In this document: positions 34,248-46,231 of the stretch, in pieces | Layout: each line of letters begins with the position of its first letter | Position numbering within the stretch: the stretch's first letter is position 1 | Assembly (NCBI RefSeq): GCF_029784165.1 | Contig: NC_073696.1 | Location: 85,369,215 to 85,433,214, forward strand | Length of the DNA stretch: 64,000 bases | Reading direction: 5' to 3' | DNA from: Wyeomyia smithii | Lineage: Eukaryota > Arthropoda > Insecta > Diptera > Culicidae | The notes under the pieces: generated by a model | Told to the model about the DNA's origin: nothing | Databases searched by the model: none | The model's input: only the letters and a program-made list of their open reading frames with translations | Position numbers and translations under genes: made by a program

Positions 34248-35598
34248 TGCTAAATTTTAAATTAGAAACAATTTTAATAGTAAAATTTGTGCCTATTTGA
34301 ATGGCTTCAAACATTGATTTTGCCTGCAACATGGCGTTCATAAGATCGAACATTGCCTGTTGCAAAAAAGAAAGTTTACCTGCCGTAATAGGCCCCAGGC
34401 AGTTGACATTAGAAAAAATATTTTCGGCAGCAATATTAGCTGGAGTAATAGGTGTACAATTATTTTCTAGCGTGTTTTGCTTACCCATATTAACGGTCAT
34501 TTTCGAACTACTAACACTAGGCGGTATAATGTTCGAACTACCTGTAACCTGTGCATAAGTTAAACGGGTATGCAAAGGAGTAGGTAAACTATGCGTCACT
34601 GGTACGCTTGGAGAATTTTGTTTTGAAGTTGGTTTTAATTGAGAAATTGAATTTTGTTTACCTTGCCTTGCCTTAACAATTGCTAAACGGACTGGGCAAT
34701 GATAAAAATTTGACATATGGTTGCCGTTACAATTCGCACAGCGAAAATTTTTACTCTCTTTCACAGGACATGTGTCCTTTTTGTGAGAAGAGTCTCCACA
34801 ATTAAGACATTTTTGGTCCATGTTACAGAATTTGGAACCATGGCCATAACGTTGGCGAGTACGGCATTGGGTGATATGCTTTTCACCTCCGCCATACTTC
34901 CTATAAATGTCCCACTTTACACGCACATTATACAAAGCATGTGCTTTTTCAAAAAATTTTAAGTTGTTAACCTCGTTGCGGTTAAAATGAATTAAATAAT
35001 TAACAAGGGAAATTCCAGCTCTCTGACTGTTTTCGCCTCGTGATTTTTGTTTCATTAGAATTACTTGGGTAGGGGCTATGCCAAGTAATTCTGTTAAAGT
35101 AAGTTTGATCTCATCAACGGTTTGATCGTTGGTGAGACCTTTCAAGACAACCTTGAACGGCTTGGCGTTCTTGGTGTCATATGTAAAAAATTTGTACATC
35201 TTGTCAGTTAAATACTGAACAAGACGATCACGACCCTTTACTGAGTCGACTAATAAGCGGCATTCACCTCTACGGCCAATTTGATAGGTATATTTAACGT
35301 CAGAAACAAACGTTGAAAGTTCCTTTTTGAATATATTAAATTCAGAAGAAATAGTTACCACAATAGGTGGAACTTTCTCCTTTTTTAAAGATTTTATATT
35401 TTGTATAGTTTCATTATTGGTAACTTCCATTTCACCAGCTTCTTGCTCAGGCAAAATAACAAAAGGATTGTCACTACAGACACTCGATGTGTCAGAAAGA
35501 GATGCCTCTCTTTTCCTCCCCGCAGCGATGCGAGGTTTCTTTTTCCGTCCAGCCATTTCAGGTGATACGAAAAAAGTTAAAACAAATGTTAAATTCAA
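34234..35598 (-). CDS. LINE ORF1: gag-like nucleic-acid-binding protein
   Basis: A 454-codon frame encoding the RNA-packaging protein of the LINE. The real start is probably Met15 (MAGRKKKPRIAAGRKR): its context is good, and the preceding 14 residues look like leader. A basic N-terminus is followed by a region of about 140-235 that resembles the RRM-like segment of Jockey ORF1 proteins (FKVVLKGL, DEIKLTLTELLGIAPTQVIL). Three zinc-knuckle positions lie at about 245-301. The first (CRTRQRYGHGSKFC) has Arg where the second Cys is expected. The second (CLNCGDSSHKKDTC) and third (CANCNGNHMSNFYHC) are complete. A Ser/Pro/Thr-rich stretch follows. It overlaps ORF2 by 14 nt. Confidence 0.9.
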   Translation of the reverse strand: MNLTFVLTFFVSPEMAGRKKKPRIAAGRKREASLSDTSSVCSDNPFVILPEQEAGEMEVTNNETIQNIKSLKKEKVPPIVVTISSEFNIFKKELSTFVSDVKYTYQIGRRGECRLLVDSVKGRDRLVQYLTDKMYKFFTYDTKNAKPFKVVLKGLTNDQTVDEIKLTLTELLGIAPTQVILMKQKSRGENSQRAGISLVNYLIHFNRNEVNNLKFFEKAHALYNVRVKWDIYRKYGGGEKHITQCRTRQRYGHGSKFCNMDQKCLNCGDSSHKKDTCPVKESKNFRCANCNGNHMSNFYHCPVRLAIVKARQGKQNSISQLKPTSKQNSPSVPVTHSLPTPLHTRLTYAQVTGSSNIIPPSVSSSKMTVNMGKQNTLENNCTPITPANIAAENIFSNVNCLGPITAGKLSFLQQAMFDLMNAMLQAKSMFEAIQIGTNFTIKIVSNLKFSNDFK

Positions 35599-35757
35599 AA
35601 GTAGGTAGTCTTGAGAAAGACTGATGGGAAATAACTTTCAGGTAGTCTTTAAAAGACACACTGACAAAACACAAACTTTGAAGCTATAGGCAGTCAAAGA
35701 CCAGTCCACAAGCAACCGAAAAAACGTCTGATCTGTAGGACAGTTCAAGACGCACTG
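35599..35757 (-). promoter_or_regulatory. LINE 5' leader with internal promoter region
   Basis: About 160-200 nt between the element's 5' end and ORF1. Jockey-clade elements transcribe from an internal promoter at their 5' end, so this segment should hold it. It has AGTCTT and TAGTCTTT-type motifs but no TATA box; no further element can be named. Confidence 0.5.
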
Positions 35758-35771
35758 ACCAACCGATGCTT
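35758..35771. repeat. Target-site duplication, 5' side of the full LINE
   Basis: Exact copy of 31333-31346. Confidence 0.9.
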
Positions 35772-36715
35772 GTTGCCAAGTTGAAAACTGTGTCTAGTTT
35801 TCTCCACCACCTCGGTATTTTGTGATTATCCTTATGATCATTTGGACTCTGCATCGGATTTCTTCCAACCAAGATTTAGCTATTTAAATAGTAAAATTCG
35901 GATGTGCAAATCAAACCAGAAAGATGCTTGAGCATTTTTATTTGGTATGATCTATTAAACGAAGGAATAAACAATTTCAATTTAACACCAAGACAAGAAC
36001 GACGTACAGTAACGAAGGAAGAGATCTTAATGAAACGTTTGATATCACCTAACAAGAAAAAAAAACACAAAAAGGTCCAATTAGGGAAATTATGTTTGTA
36101 CCTTTGTTGACTTCAAAACCACCAGTGTATAACTCGGTTACGGTTCCATACCCTCAATGGTGCGTCTTCTGGCATGATTGCAATTTGTATAATGTATTCT
36201 ATATTATTGAAAAATAGAATTTTATGTGGGTTTTGGAATTTATGTTGTTTTTTAACCGCTTCGTATCTCCCGTATGAAAAGCGACTTCAGTGTATAGCTC
36301 TCCATAAAAATGTGGAGCCTAAACAAAATTGAAGAAAAAATGCCTCGTCGTTGGGAACGAACTTAAATAAAAAGTTTTAGGAGGTTTCTAAGATGTGCAT
36401 GTATAAGTAAAAGTGTTTGTTTTCAGCTGTGCGAAAGCCTGAGTCAAAAAGTGTGAAGTACTATATACTATTTTTTGTTTGTTTGCGAAACTGAACTAAT
36501 TAATCGATTCTTTTATGAAATTAGAATTACGTTGTCCATTGATGTGAACTTTTCTAACAGGGATTTAATTAGTTGCTTGAGTAGCATTCAAATTTAATGA
36601 AATAATACAAAATTATTTTAAAACGACTTCAATGCAGCTATGCTGAGGTCTTTATTGTTTCCAAAGCATCACGAAAAAATTGAGAATTTTGAGAATATTG
36701 AAGAGAGAGGTAGCT
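35772..36715. other. No gene seen
   Basis: AT-rich DNA with short random frames; it continues the sequence interrupted by the LINE. Confidence 0.4.
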
Positions 36716-36716
36716 T

Positions 36717-36721
36717 GAGAT

Positions 36722-36757
<36 letters not shown>

Positions 36758-36758
36758 T
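36717..36758. repeat. (GA)n microsatellite
   Basis: About 42 bp of GA repeats with two interruptions (a TA and an AA). Confidence 0.9.
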
Positions 36759-36822
36759 AACTTAAATCGATGACTAACATGTAGCAAAATGGGATTAGAA
36801 AAATCACAAGTTTTGTGTGCAA

Positions 36823-38070
36823 AGCCACGACCGCAAAGTTGACGTAGAGCTACATAAGGTTATTTGTTACATTACTAGTATTTAATATGTTCAATATTTT
36901 GTGCAAAAGAGGAGTGGAAGTGCTACCGAATTTCAATTTGCATATATGAGTACGACATCACTCAACAGGAATGGAACACACACTATACAGCGCAAACAAG
37001 TTTCAACGATTAGAGTGTATCGGAATCAAATAACATTTTATTTCCAATCCAAGTACAAAACAAGAAATTATTATATCTTAATAATTTATTTGTTGTTCTT
37101 ATAAGTACAATTGTTGTTTAAGTTAATATCGGATGTAACGTTTACCGTATCTCTGTGTTACCCTGACAGTGGAAATTAGGGCACACCTGCGGAAACAGTG
37201 GAAAGCTACCTGCAAACTAGAGATGACCCGCAGATTGATTGCCAGCATTTCACTAGAGGAAGTGTTGGCCAATGCACCTACCGCTGATGCTGCAACTTTT
37301 TACCAAGGAAAGTGCCGCTAAACCTACCGCTGAGGTTATTACCACTACTGTTACTGGTACCCTCTGCTGGTACCCGAAGATATTAACTCTTCAATTAAGT
37401 ATTTATTTGTCCTCAAAAGAACAATTTTTTGTTCAATTGATTATCCGATCGCATCTCTATGCGAAAAAAAATCTCTGACTTTGAGAAAGGGGATGTTTCT
37501 GAAACACAGTGGAAAAATGTTTTCACATTGCAAGTTTGACGGCCCACATATTTTGTTTGCCAGCATCCCAAAACTGAACGGAGTGCCACTGCACCAGCTG
37601 GCCCTGCTACTGTTGCTGCTGCTAAGTATGGACTGTCGCAGTCGCTGTCCAGATTGATTGATTTCTTCTTAAAGGGATTTCAACCCCAAAAACGGTCATT
37701 CATCTTGGTGACTAGCTTAGGCAAAAGTAGGTTTTTAGATAGGCCACATAGTACATTCCCGATTTATTAGATCTATAATTCTGTCGATCGTGCATAGGCA
37801 AGGAAGCATTAAGCGACCAATCAGAGGTCAAATTTTTCGTTTTAGCAAGGCTTGACAATACAATATGTACAATAGCTCGAATAATCAAATTTCTGCATTT
37901 GGGCGAATTAATAAAAAAAATTCTAATCGACTACTGCAAGAATGAAGGCAATCCATTGAAAACTAACCGACTTATTAGCATTTTATATTAGTTATATTTT
38001 TCCATTTTCCGTTTTTAGATTTTCATTCTACATCCCTATGCAGCCGAACTTCCTGAGAAACGTAGTTCTC
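36823..38070 (-). repeat. Composite repeat, copy 1, with promoter-like and stem-loop motifs
   Basis: Shares order and content with 55318-56990. At the left is CGACCGCA...GACGTAGAGCTAC. At 37408-37423, on the minus strand, TGTTCTTTTGAGGACA forms a 6-bp stem with a 4-nt loop, matching the metazoan histone 3' stem-loop GGTCCTTTTCAGGACC at 12 of 16 bases; an ATTGAAGAGTT purine-rich element follows 12 nt downstream. About 400 bp upstream on the minus strand is a CCAAT-type box (37817-37821, ATTGG on minus), with a region matching 56690-56890 (CAAGGCTTGACAATA). No histone reading frame survives. Confidence 0.5.
37408..37423 (-). promoter_or_regulatory. Histone-type 3' stem-loop candidate
   Basis: TGTTCT-TTTG-AGGACA on the minus strand: six paired bases (one G-T) and a tetraloop, the geometry of replication-dependent histone mRNA ends. 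The downstream ATTGAAGAG could act as a histone downstream element. Inferred from shape and spacing only. Confidence 0.35.
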
Positions 38071-38524
38071 AATACGGGTTGCATTGTAGTTGAGATATGA
38101 GTGCGGGTCAATTTTGAGAAAAGCGAATAGGAAAGAACAACGTAAAAGATAAGGTGGTTTCCTGCTATCATAAGCAATACCACTTTTTTCTGTGTGGACT
38201 CATCACTGCGACCAGAGCTTAAATCTATTGTGATATTGCCCAGGTGTTTTCTGTACTCCACACTTCATTTTATCGGCAGTATCACTATTGAAGAAAGTGA
38301 AAAGCTTATCTTCCATATCCGTGCTTGTATGTAAATTTTACCTTTCCATTTCAAGCTTACTGCTCTACTATACCGAGCCTCTGCCCATCCTAACAATATC
38401 GCCTAATTACAATTCCCTGTAGGGAACTTTCAAACGTCACTCACACCAGTTTTATTATAACAGGGACTTATTTTTGTTAGAAGGAGAGTCAATAGGGGTA
38501 CTGTAGAATTCAGATTGAAGGAAC

Positions 38525-38663
38525 GGTACGTGGTGGGGAGCCTGAGAATAAACCCATGCTAAAGTCCTTCGACAACCAAATTGCCTGATTCTACTAAGAT
38601 TCGAACCCACGACCACCTGGTTACCAAAGCGGACTCTGTAACCTTGCGGCTACAGAGCTCCCC
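38525..38663 (-). mobile_element. tRNA-derived SINE (second family)
   Basis: The minus strand begins GGGGAGCTCTGTAGCCGCAA, with an A-box-like TGTAGCCGCAAGG followed by a B box GGTTCGAATCT (38608-38598). It then runs into a non-tRNA body. Head and body differ from the SINE at 6110-6298, so a second family is present. The 3' boundary is approximate. Confidence 0.65.
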
Positions 38664-38899
38664 TTGCGATACCACTTACCTTGCTGTTTAAATAAACTGT
38701 TGCTTTGTTGAATTGTTGGTCAATCCGAAAACAACGTTCAAATTGTTGTTTATCGAATGATATAAGCAATAAAGTACCAATGGAAATCGACAGAGATTCA
38801 TCCGTTGAAAAGATTTTGGGCCATAATGAAGGGCAAAGTTCGAAAATCGTCCAGGGTGTTTAAGAATGAGTTTGAGTTGAAGAAATAATGAATGAAAGT

Positions 38900-40326
38900 G
38901 ACCGTATGGTTGAGCTTCTATTTACGCGATAGAGTTCTGCGCGTGAAAGTTGAAACTTGCTGTTCATCTTATTTTACGAATAACTCCGGTGTCCGAAAGG
39001 TAAGCAATATGGGCCCCCTACTATTTACATTGTTTTTCAACGATGTGACCTTGCTGTTAGGTGCTGGTGTAAAACTGATATACGCTGACGACCTAAAACT
39101 ATACCTCGATGTACTCTTGGACATATTTGTGGGCTGGTGCCGTAAAAACTAGTTAATTTTGAGTGTCTCCAAATGCCGCGTTATAACTTTTCATCGCAGG
39201 TAAAATCCAGTAGTCTTTGACTATCAGATCGACGATCAGGAACTTAAGAGAGTGGGTCATATTAACGACCTTGAAGTTTTTTTGGATTCGAAACTCTCTT
39301 TCAATTTGCATCGCTCGAGCATCATTGCTAAAGCCACACGCCAGCTTGGCTTCATCTCTAAAATTGCTCGTGGTTTCACCGACCCTTACTGTTTAAAAGC
39401 ATTGTAGGGGAGAACCGTACAAGACGCACCAGTTGGGTAAGATGGCCCATGCTATTAATTCCCCAAAATACTTACACATGTGGCTTTTTATGACGAAATT
39501 CTTCGCTTGTCTCATAAAAACCCAGCTTCTCTAGAGTTTTCATAAAAAAGGTGTGCCATAATGACTAAAATACTCAAAAAACTGCGCAATTGGCTGTGGC
39601 TCTGTCCAACATGTAATTATTCATGAATTTTATTTAAGCTTTTATGATTAACTGACCAGTAAATAATACAAAAAGCTATGGTTCCCCTAACCTTTACACT
39701 TTTGGAGTTTATAATACTATGAGTATTTCAAATTATTTCACTAACTGTCGTCAACTTTTACCTAAAAACACCAAAATCAAAATTGGGGCAGGATGCACTA
39801 TGAAGAGCTTGCAGGAGATTGGTTGACAATTTAGAGCATGTTCCATTATCTTTGATTTTACTTTCGAGACTTCAAGCGCTTCTCACTTCACGTGCTGATT
39901 TCTGCTAGTGGCATATAAGCCTACTGCTTTGGAGCATACTGACCTTTGTTGTGGTGCGTTTTGGTCACGGGCTTGTTTGGCGGCAATGGTAATTTTTACC
40001 AAAAAAGACATTGAAATCGAGTATTTTATAATAAACTTCGTCATGAACATATGATAAATAGATCCTGCAATCATCCTACACGTTCAATGTCGCTTTGAAA
40101 TAATTTGAAGCGCTGTAAATCGCGAAAATGCTTAACTGGTGCGTTTTGTACAATCCTCCCCTATTGCTCGTTGGAATGGCCCACACTCGAATACGCAAGC
40201 ATGGTTTGGTGCCCTAATCAATTGGTATGGACCATTCGTATTGAACATGTGCAGGAGAGGTTCATCCGTTTTGCATTGAGAAACCTGCCTTGGCGGGACC
40301 CGATTAACCTGCCTCCTTATCCTGAA
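38900..40326 (+). pseudogene. LINE reverse-transcriptase relic, interrupted by an inserted element
   Basis: The relic covers motifs B to thumb. The frame shows WLSFYLRDRVLRVKV, a degenerate VxxxSNMGPLLFTLFFNDV, KLIYADDLKLYL (motif C with an intact YADD), FVGWCRKN, then after frameshifts GFISKIARGFTDPYCLKAL up to 39404. It resumes at 40164 as CSLEWPTLEYASMVWCP and continues to RNLPWRDPINLPPYPE. Between the halves lies an inserted element (39407-40161); joining them over one TA gives LKALYCSLEWPTLEY. The upstream part of the LINE is absent. It belongs to a different LINE from the full element at 31347-35757. Confidence 0.8.
39407..40161. mobile_element. TA-flanked inverted-repeat element in a LINE relic
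   Basis: The 755-bp insert begins GGGGAGAACCGTACAAGACG and ends with GTTTTGTACAATCCTCCCC, an inverted repeat of about 27 bp with a few mismatches. It is flanked by TA (39405-39406, 40162-40163). Removing it with one TA restores the LINE frame, so the ends are certain. No transposase frame. Its GGGGAGAAC terminus is akin to GGGGAACTG of the element at 12059-13073. Confidence 0.85.
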
Positions 40327-40435
40327 GATTATAGCTTTCAACCATTCTTATGGATTTTTTCCGGAGAAACTCATTTAAGTCTCTGAAAAAAAAGTAATGG
40401 CTAGGGGCACCAAAATTCACAGGAATGGTTAAATA
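40327..40435. repeat. Dispersed repeat related to 14056-14210
   Basis: Begins abruptly where the LINE relic ends (PPYPE) and shares ordered blocks with 14056-14210. An imperfect inverted pair AACCATTC...TATGGAT / ATTCACAGGAATGGTT lies at its ends. Confidence 0.45.
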
Positions 40436-43400
40436 GTTTCAATCTTGCATTTTTTTCCGGTTTGAGCTTCAATTATTTCCTGAAAGTTTCAAGATAATCC
40501 GACTTAAAATAAATTTTTGGCGAAAACTTTTATCTTATGCTTTTTTCCGAGTACAGGCCTTATAGTCTCAAAACTGCATTCTTATTGACAGACAAACATT
40601 CGTTGCAACCTTCCGTTGCATATAGTGGAAAAATATATTTTCCCGATGTTCATTCGCCGAAATAAAGTGTTGATGCTAGACACCTTGTTTCCCATGGGAG
40701 AAACAACAATGGCCGTATGGCAGTGAAATGAACAAACAATAAAAAAAGAGTAGCAATAAAGCTTTTTTTCTTTGTGTAGATGACAGGGACAAAGCCAAAA
40801 AAGGACAAGTAGGAAAATCGGAAAAGAGAACTGTTTTCCTCCAGGATTGCAGTAGGTTAAGTTTAGGTAGAATTTGTTCAATAAAATTAATCTGATTCCG
40901 GCGGCGTTATTATCTTCGTACGAATGAGACTTATGTATGACAAGTCCCAGGTAACTTGGCCTTTGCAATCGTACTTTCGAAGGTCGTGCCTCAAAATGGT
41001 CAATGTTTTACTTTTTTGACCAGTGAAAAAAAAAACATTTTTATGCCAAATGTCTACTTTTTTCAATCGACTTTCTGGAAGGCAGAAAGTTTTCGAACTG
41101 TAGGACTTTTTTAGAGAGTTGGTTTTGTTTTTCAAAAAAAGATTGATTTTGACAATTTCATGAATTTTTTAATCGGTCAAAAAAGTGAAACTTTTACTTC
41201 ACATCACAAAGTCCGATTGAGCACAGGCCAATTTTTTTGAGGCAATAAACAACATGTACATGGTCAGTTTTTCAATATATGTCATAATATGTCACCATAA
41301 TGACCATCTATAGTAAAATGACAAATAAGTTACTATTTGAAAAAGCTCTTTAAATGTTTTTACGGGCTATATTATAATTCACTAAGCAAGTTCGCCAAAC
41401 TCAAAAACACTTTATGTCGACAGCAAATACATTGCCGCTGCCGGCTTAGAGTGACAGTTAAAGCAGTGACAAAAATTGATTAGTCAGTGGAAAGTTATTT
41501 GGTGAGGAATAATTCAATTGGTTCTACTAATGATGGGACGAAATGAAAAGGATGTGCTAGTTAGTGCTGATGGTACAGTAAATTTTTTACTTGAAATTAC
41601 AAATCATTATAATAACCTCAGTTTGCTTCTATTCGAATCCACTTTCTCTTCAATGTGACCATGAGTACCAGACATATTTTGTTTCACTTTCAGATGCGAA
41701 TGCCAAATTAGGCAAAGCCTATTTGAAAACAAAAAAAATGCACTTTACAGTGCAAAAATCATTAGCAGATGCTTTTTAATCAAATCCTAAAACAAAGGGT
41801 TTACGTATAGTTTTGTGCACATTTATAACAGTTTACGTTACAATAAAAATTAAAAAAGCATCGATAAGAACTATCGAAAGGTCTTTTGGAGATTCAACGT
41901 ACCGTGTGTTTCTTAACTATGAAGTTTCTCACTTTTATACAAAAAAATCAGAACAGCTTTGGGCTATATTTTCCACTGCATGAATCTTAACTCTTTGCAT
42001 ACTCTTGAAAGTTTATTGATGTAATTCAAACTTTCTGGCATATCTTATAGTCTGAAAGTCAGTAGCAGAATTTTAAAGTTCCCTAGCAGCTTTTTATCTA
42101 TACAAAAATTGTCACCCCTATTGCGAATATATTATCACCAACCGCTTTCACAGGCTACGTTTTATAAAAGCGATTGCGATGGTTCTCAGTAGGCAACCAC
42201 CGTTCACTAGCATGTGACGCAGAATTTATTGACTGGAAAATAAAAAAAAAACTTTCGGAATTAGAAATAAGGGTTAAGGGCAGTACTGTTGGATATTCAA
42301 CCAAAGATAGCATCAATAATTTATATTTTTAATCCGTTGTCAAACATAATAAGTGGACTGATAAAAAGTAGTCCTAATCCTTTTTGCCATTCGCTTTGAT
42401 GTAGCGTTTGGAAGTTATGCTTTTAAGTATTTTTTTTTTCTAAGTAAGGTAAAATTCATCCCGGCCTTCTGCTTTAACTAAGTGCCGAGAAGGAGGGTCA
42501 GGAAGAAGAAGTTTTTCATTTCCAATAATGAAACCGGTAGATTCGAGGTGGTTAAACTTCCGATAATCACTTATAAATGTGGAACTTTGTAAACGGATGG
42601 ATGTTCAGTCCGAACATCTGAAGTTAATGGTTTAAAATTTCTTTTAACTTGAGAATTCATTGCAACTGGGCTGACTTGAGAAGTGTGGTTTCGAGCTCTC
42701 AAAAAAGTGCCTTAGATACTGGGCAGTGGATTTCACGATAACGTCTATTGTAGAACCGAAGTTTAATTTATACTAGAATAAATTTTTGGTTGACCTGTAT
42801 ATTTTATTTATTCGTTCAATTGTTCGATAGAAAATCCCAATGGAGTATACGTAAAAAAATATGTGCCAGTAAACCCTGCATTTACTAGAATGATGTGGAA
42901 AATATCCAGGGATGCAATCATTTATGGCCAGTTACGTAGAATCTCTCTATCAATCTCGGCAGATTGAACGATTTAAAAATTATCGAATGTATGTTCGTGA
43001 AAGACAGAGATTTATTGTGCTTTAGTTGTAGGCCATACAAATAGCATTTGCTCGTACTGAGTGTAGTTAACGTCTATGTGAGCTATTTGACTGTTTAGTT
43101 AAAAATCACTGAACTTCACGAGTTTTTAAACTTTTGAAGGTATGTCTTCTGTCACGAAAGAGGTAAAACATTAGAGGCAGAGTCACAACTGTTTGACTTG
43201 AAATCAGCTGCCCACAACTATGGAAATAGAACCTGAAATGTCCGTACCAGCAATAAATTGAAGGAAGCCAGCGCCTTCTGTCAGGTCTACTAGAAACAAT
43301 TTTTTTTGAAGCGCGCATGTAAAAGTAAATAAATGCATCGAACTAACTTAGTGGTTCAGTCAGGTCTCTTGCCCTAATATCAGGCCAACCATTTTCAGAC

Positions 43401-44092
43401 AACCAGAAACAGCTGATCCATGTTTAAATAACATCGTCTCACGTTTTCGTGATAGATCTATGCTGGTTTGAAGATTGAAACGGAAAACAGTCCGCACAGT
43501 TAAGATGCTATCTTCTAGTATTTCGTGACGGAGACAAGATAAATTGAAATGACATCAACCACAAGCAATACTATGCTGGTGAATTTCCTATTTCGTTGCG
43601 CGATTATAGTGTTTGTGACTTTTAAGGAATAAGCACACTATTTTTGAAGTTGTTTACCATTGAAAGAATCAACACTCACGATAAATTTGTCTATCCCACT
43701 TTATTAACTATTACAGTAAAAAATTCTGAATTTTACACGTCACGTAAAATATTTTCAGTTGCTTCTGACGTATACCACGATTTTGTTCAAAAATTATGTG
43801 CAATATCATTTCAATTTGTGTGGAATATTATGAAATTTACTACCATAAGCGAAGGAGGCAATTCTTTATATGCGATTCGACATACAGTCATACATAAACT
43901 ACTAACGTACTGCATCAAATTTCGAACACGATTCGAACATGATGTAACTTCTTGCACAAAAAAATCAACGAAAAATTAACTTTTTCATCGATCTCAAAGG
44001 TTTAACATGTTGCTTATTTTATTGTTGTTGCAATTAAGTGCCATTTACATATATAGATTTAAACACATTTTGTACATGAAAACAAGGAGTAT
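40436..44092. other. No gene seen
   Basis: Frames of up to 128 codons (40582-40968, -) are Cys/Phe-rich and motif-free, and are probably chance. The longest plus-strand frame (43644-43979, 111 codons) also shows nothing recognisable. Poly(A)/poly(T) runs are frequent. Confidence 0.4.
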
Positions 44093-44296
44093 TTAGAAAT
44101 CAGTTTTGACTAAAATTCCAAACACTTCAACGTAATCACTATAACCGTCTAAATCACTATAACCGTCGTAAATGGGCAAACCGTCTGAATACTGACTGTC
44201 ACTTTTTTCAACGCCTGCTGATTCCCCGGAAGTAGCCCTGCTGTACATAACTGGATGAAGGACGTTCCAAGGAACGAAATGGTATATAATAATCAT
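44093..44296 (-). CDS. Uncertain small frame with repeated GYSDxDGYSD motif
   Basis: A 67-codon minus-strand frame from ATG to stop. Its second half is Ser/Asp/Tyr-rich with a short internal duplication (YDGYSDLDGYSDY). I recognise no family. The duplication comes from a 20-bp tandem repeat in the DNA (CACTATAACCGTC units at about 44137-44168), so the composition may be a by-product. It could be a terminal exon or noise. Confidence 0.15.
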   Translation of the reverse strand: MIIIYHFVPWNVLHPVMYSRATSGESAGVEKSDSQYSDGLPIYDGYSDLDGYSDYVEVFGILVKTDF

Positions 44297-46231
44297 ACTT
44301 TTTATTACACAATCTATAATAATTCGTTTTTGACGTTGACTAACGTCTATATCGAAGTTAGGCCCCTGAATTTTAAAATCTAGTAATTCAACCAGGGAAA
44401 ACCAGAGAAAAGTGGTCAGGTTTTGAGCGCTTATTTTGCAGTCATCTATTATCAGGTTTTCGAGGTTTTGGCATCAATCGATCAGAAATTCTTTTACGGT
44501 TAAATTTATGTAACAAAAACAAACTATTGTTTGAGATACACTATTGAAAAATTGGTAATTAATATCGATTGTCTAAATCATACCGCGCAGCCAATCACTA
44601 CCTCTCTTCCCAAGCACAGTCGACACTAACGGATACAATCGATCTGACTTTGTTGTTATTGTTGTTGTCACTTTCTGTTTCCGATGTTTATGCTGCTGCT
44701 AGCGGAAAAAACCTTGCAAATATGCTTCTTTTTGTTGGGGTTAAATTTACGACATGCGGACGCTAGGTGATAGCAGCTGAAAGGAGGAAAGACAAAAGAG
44801 TACCGGTCATCTCGTGCCGGTTTCACCCGTAATGCTGGTGGCTTTTAGTAGTAAATGGCTACTGCAAAACACTTAAATGGCTGGAATTCTGGACGGACTA
44901 ACCAAAAACAAGGATATATTCGGCAACTGGCCCCTTTTGGTGCCTCGAAAGTTCATTACAGAAGTTTTGTAAAAGAAGCGTTGCAATTCCCTCTACTATT
45001 TGCTTCAATGGAATATTTTTTTTTTTTATAAGAATACGGTAGTCAACGTCATGCGGTCGTGTCTTGAATACCACCCTCCTACTTTTTATTGTGAAGTGTT
45101 CGAAGTTTGAGACTGTTCGAAGTTTGAATCAGAACGGTACTTTCGGCCAAGAAAAGTGTGAAAACCAAGCAGCAACGAACATCCTTTTAAGTATTAACAG
45201 AACCGGCAGTCAAAGTAGATAGTGTGACTTTGCTTTCGCATCCAAGTGAGTTCCAAAACTTTCTTGCACATCTATTCATCTGTCGGCACCGTCACCCACC
45301 GACGAGAAACGGCTCAAGTCCCTGGGATAAGGTGCGACAGGATATGCCAGTCAGCAGGGACAGGAATAATCCAACGATGATTATGCATTTACATCATTAG
45401 GCTATTTTCGTGATTAATGGATGAGGTTATGGAACGATGTAAGCGGTATAATGAAGAGCCATAGATGATGTGCCACTGTCAATTATGGTTGGCTGTCTTT
45501 CTGAAATTACCCGGTAAGAGGAATATTTAAATGCATTGGTAATTGTTTCCAGCTATTCGTGGTATAGGATAAACATTTAATCGCAGTTAAGCTTTACAAA
45601 TTGCCACTTTGTGTTGAGTTTTTCAAACTTTTCAAATTTTTGGAGTCAAATTTAAATATGCATTCAAGGGTACATTAAAAAGAGGGTGGCATCAGCTTTA
45701 GGTGGTGTCGAATATATTTCCTTGAATCCTTGAAATTGATTCGACGAAGCGAACCTGGCTTCGGGGGTTTTCTTCACCTGCATACATTTCTCAGCGGCTG
45801 CAATTTTAACATTAATTTTGTCTTGAACCACGCGAATAAAGACCATTCAACAGGGATTCGAAAAGATCGTTACGATTATACAGTAAAATTATCATATGGA
45901 ATCGATGTTGATGTTGTAAGATAGCACTGATGGAGATGTAAGTAAGTAAACTTTGGAAGATGAGACTTAAAGGAATCAATAAATTTTTATTGTAAAGCTT
46001 GAAACGTTGTCGTATTATAATCCAGGAAATCGGAAATGATAACACAGTTACGCCTTGTTCTTTTCCATAAATAGGCGGTAAATAGGCGAACGCGAACGGT
46101 TGGACCATCGGAGATTTCCATACGAGCAAGCGGACATAAATATTTTCATCTTTTTTTCAACAATTCTCGTATTTTTACTACTTGTTATGATCGAAACAAG
46201 TTGCTTAGGATCACTTGTGACTATATTGCGG
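44297..46231. other. No gene supported; one dispersed repeat fragment
   Basis: At 45039-45082 (minus orientation) lies GTAGGAGGGTGGTATTCAAG followed by ACACGACCGCATGACGTTGA. This is a relative of the phrase at 55318-55365 and, in part, 36823-36850. A frame at 45664-45846 (-) of 60 codons is open against an equally open plus-strand frame, so neither can be trusted. Confidence 0.35.

Larger units (their letters stand above)
31347..35757 (-). mobile_element. Full-length Jockey-clade LINE
   Basis: About 4.4 kb bounded by a 12-14-bp target duplication, with a poly(A) tail (21 T on the plus strand, 31345-31365) and a 5' end reading CAGTGCGTCTTGAACTGTCC. It has a 5' leader of about 200 nt and two overlapping ORFs without stops, in the order gag-like then endonuclease/reverse transcriptase, with no RNase H. 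This architecture, the poly(A) tail and the RT motifs place it in the Jockey clade. Nothing visible prevents function. The close sibling at 14324-14904 suggests recent activity of the family. Confidence 0.92.

Noticed and set aside
40582..40968. A 128-codon Cys/Phe/His-rich minus-strand frame
   Set aside because: No signal peptide at its start, no regular Cys spacing, and no flanking gene signals; probably chance.
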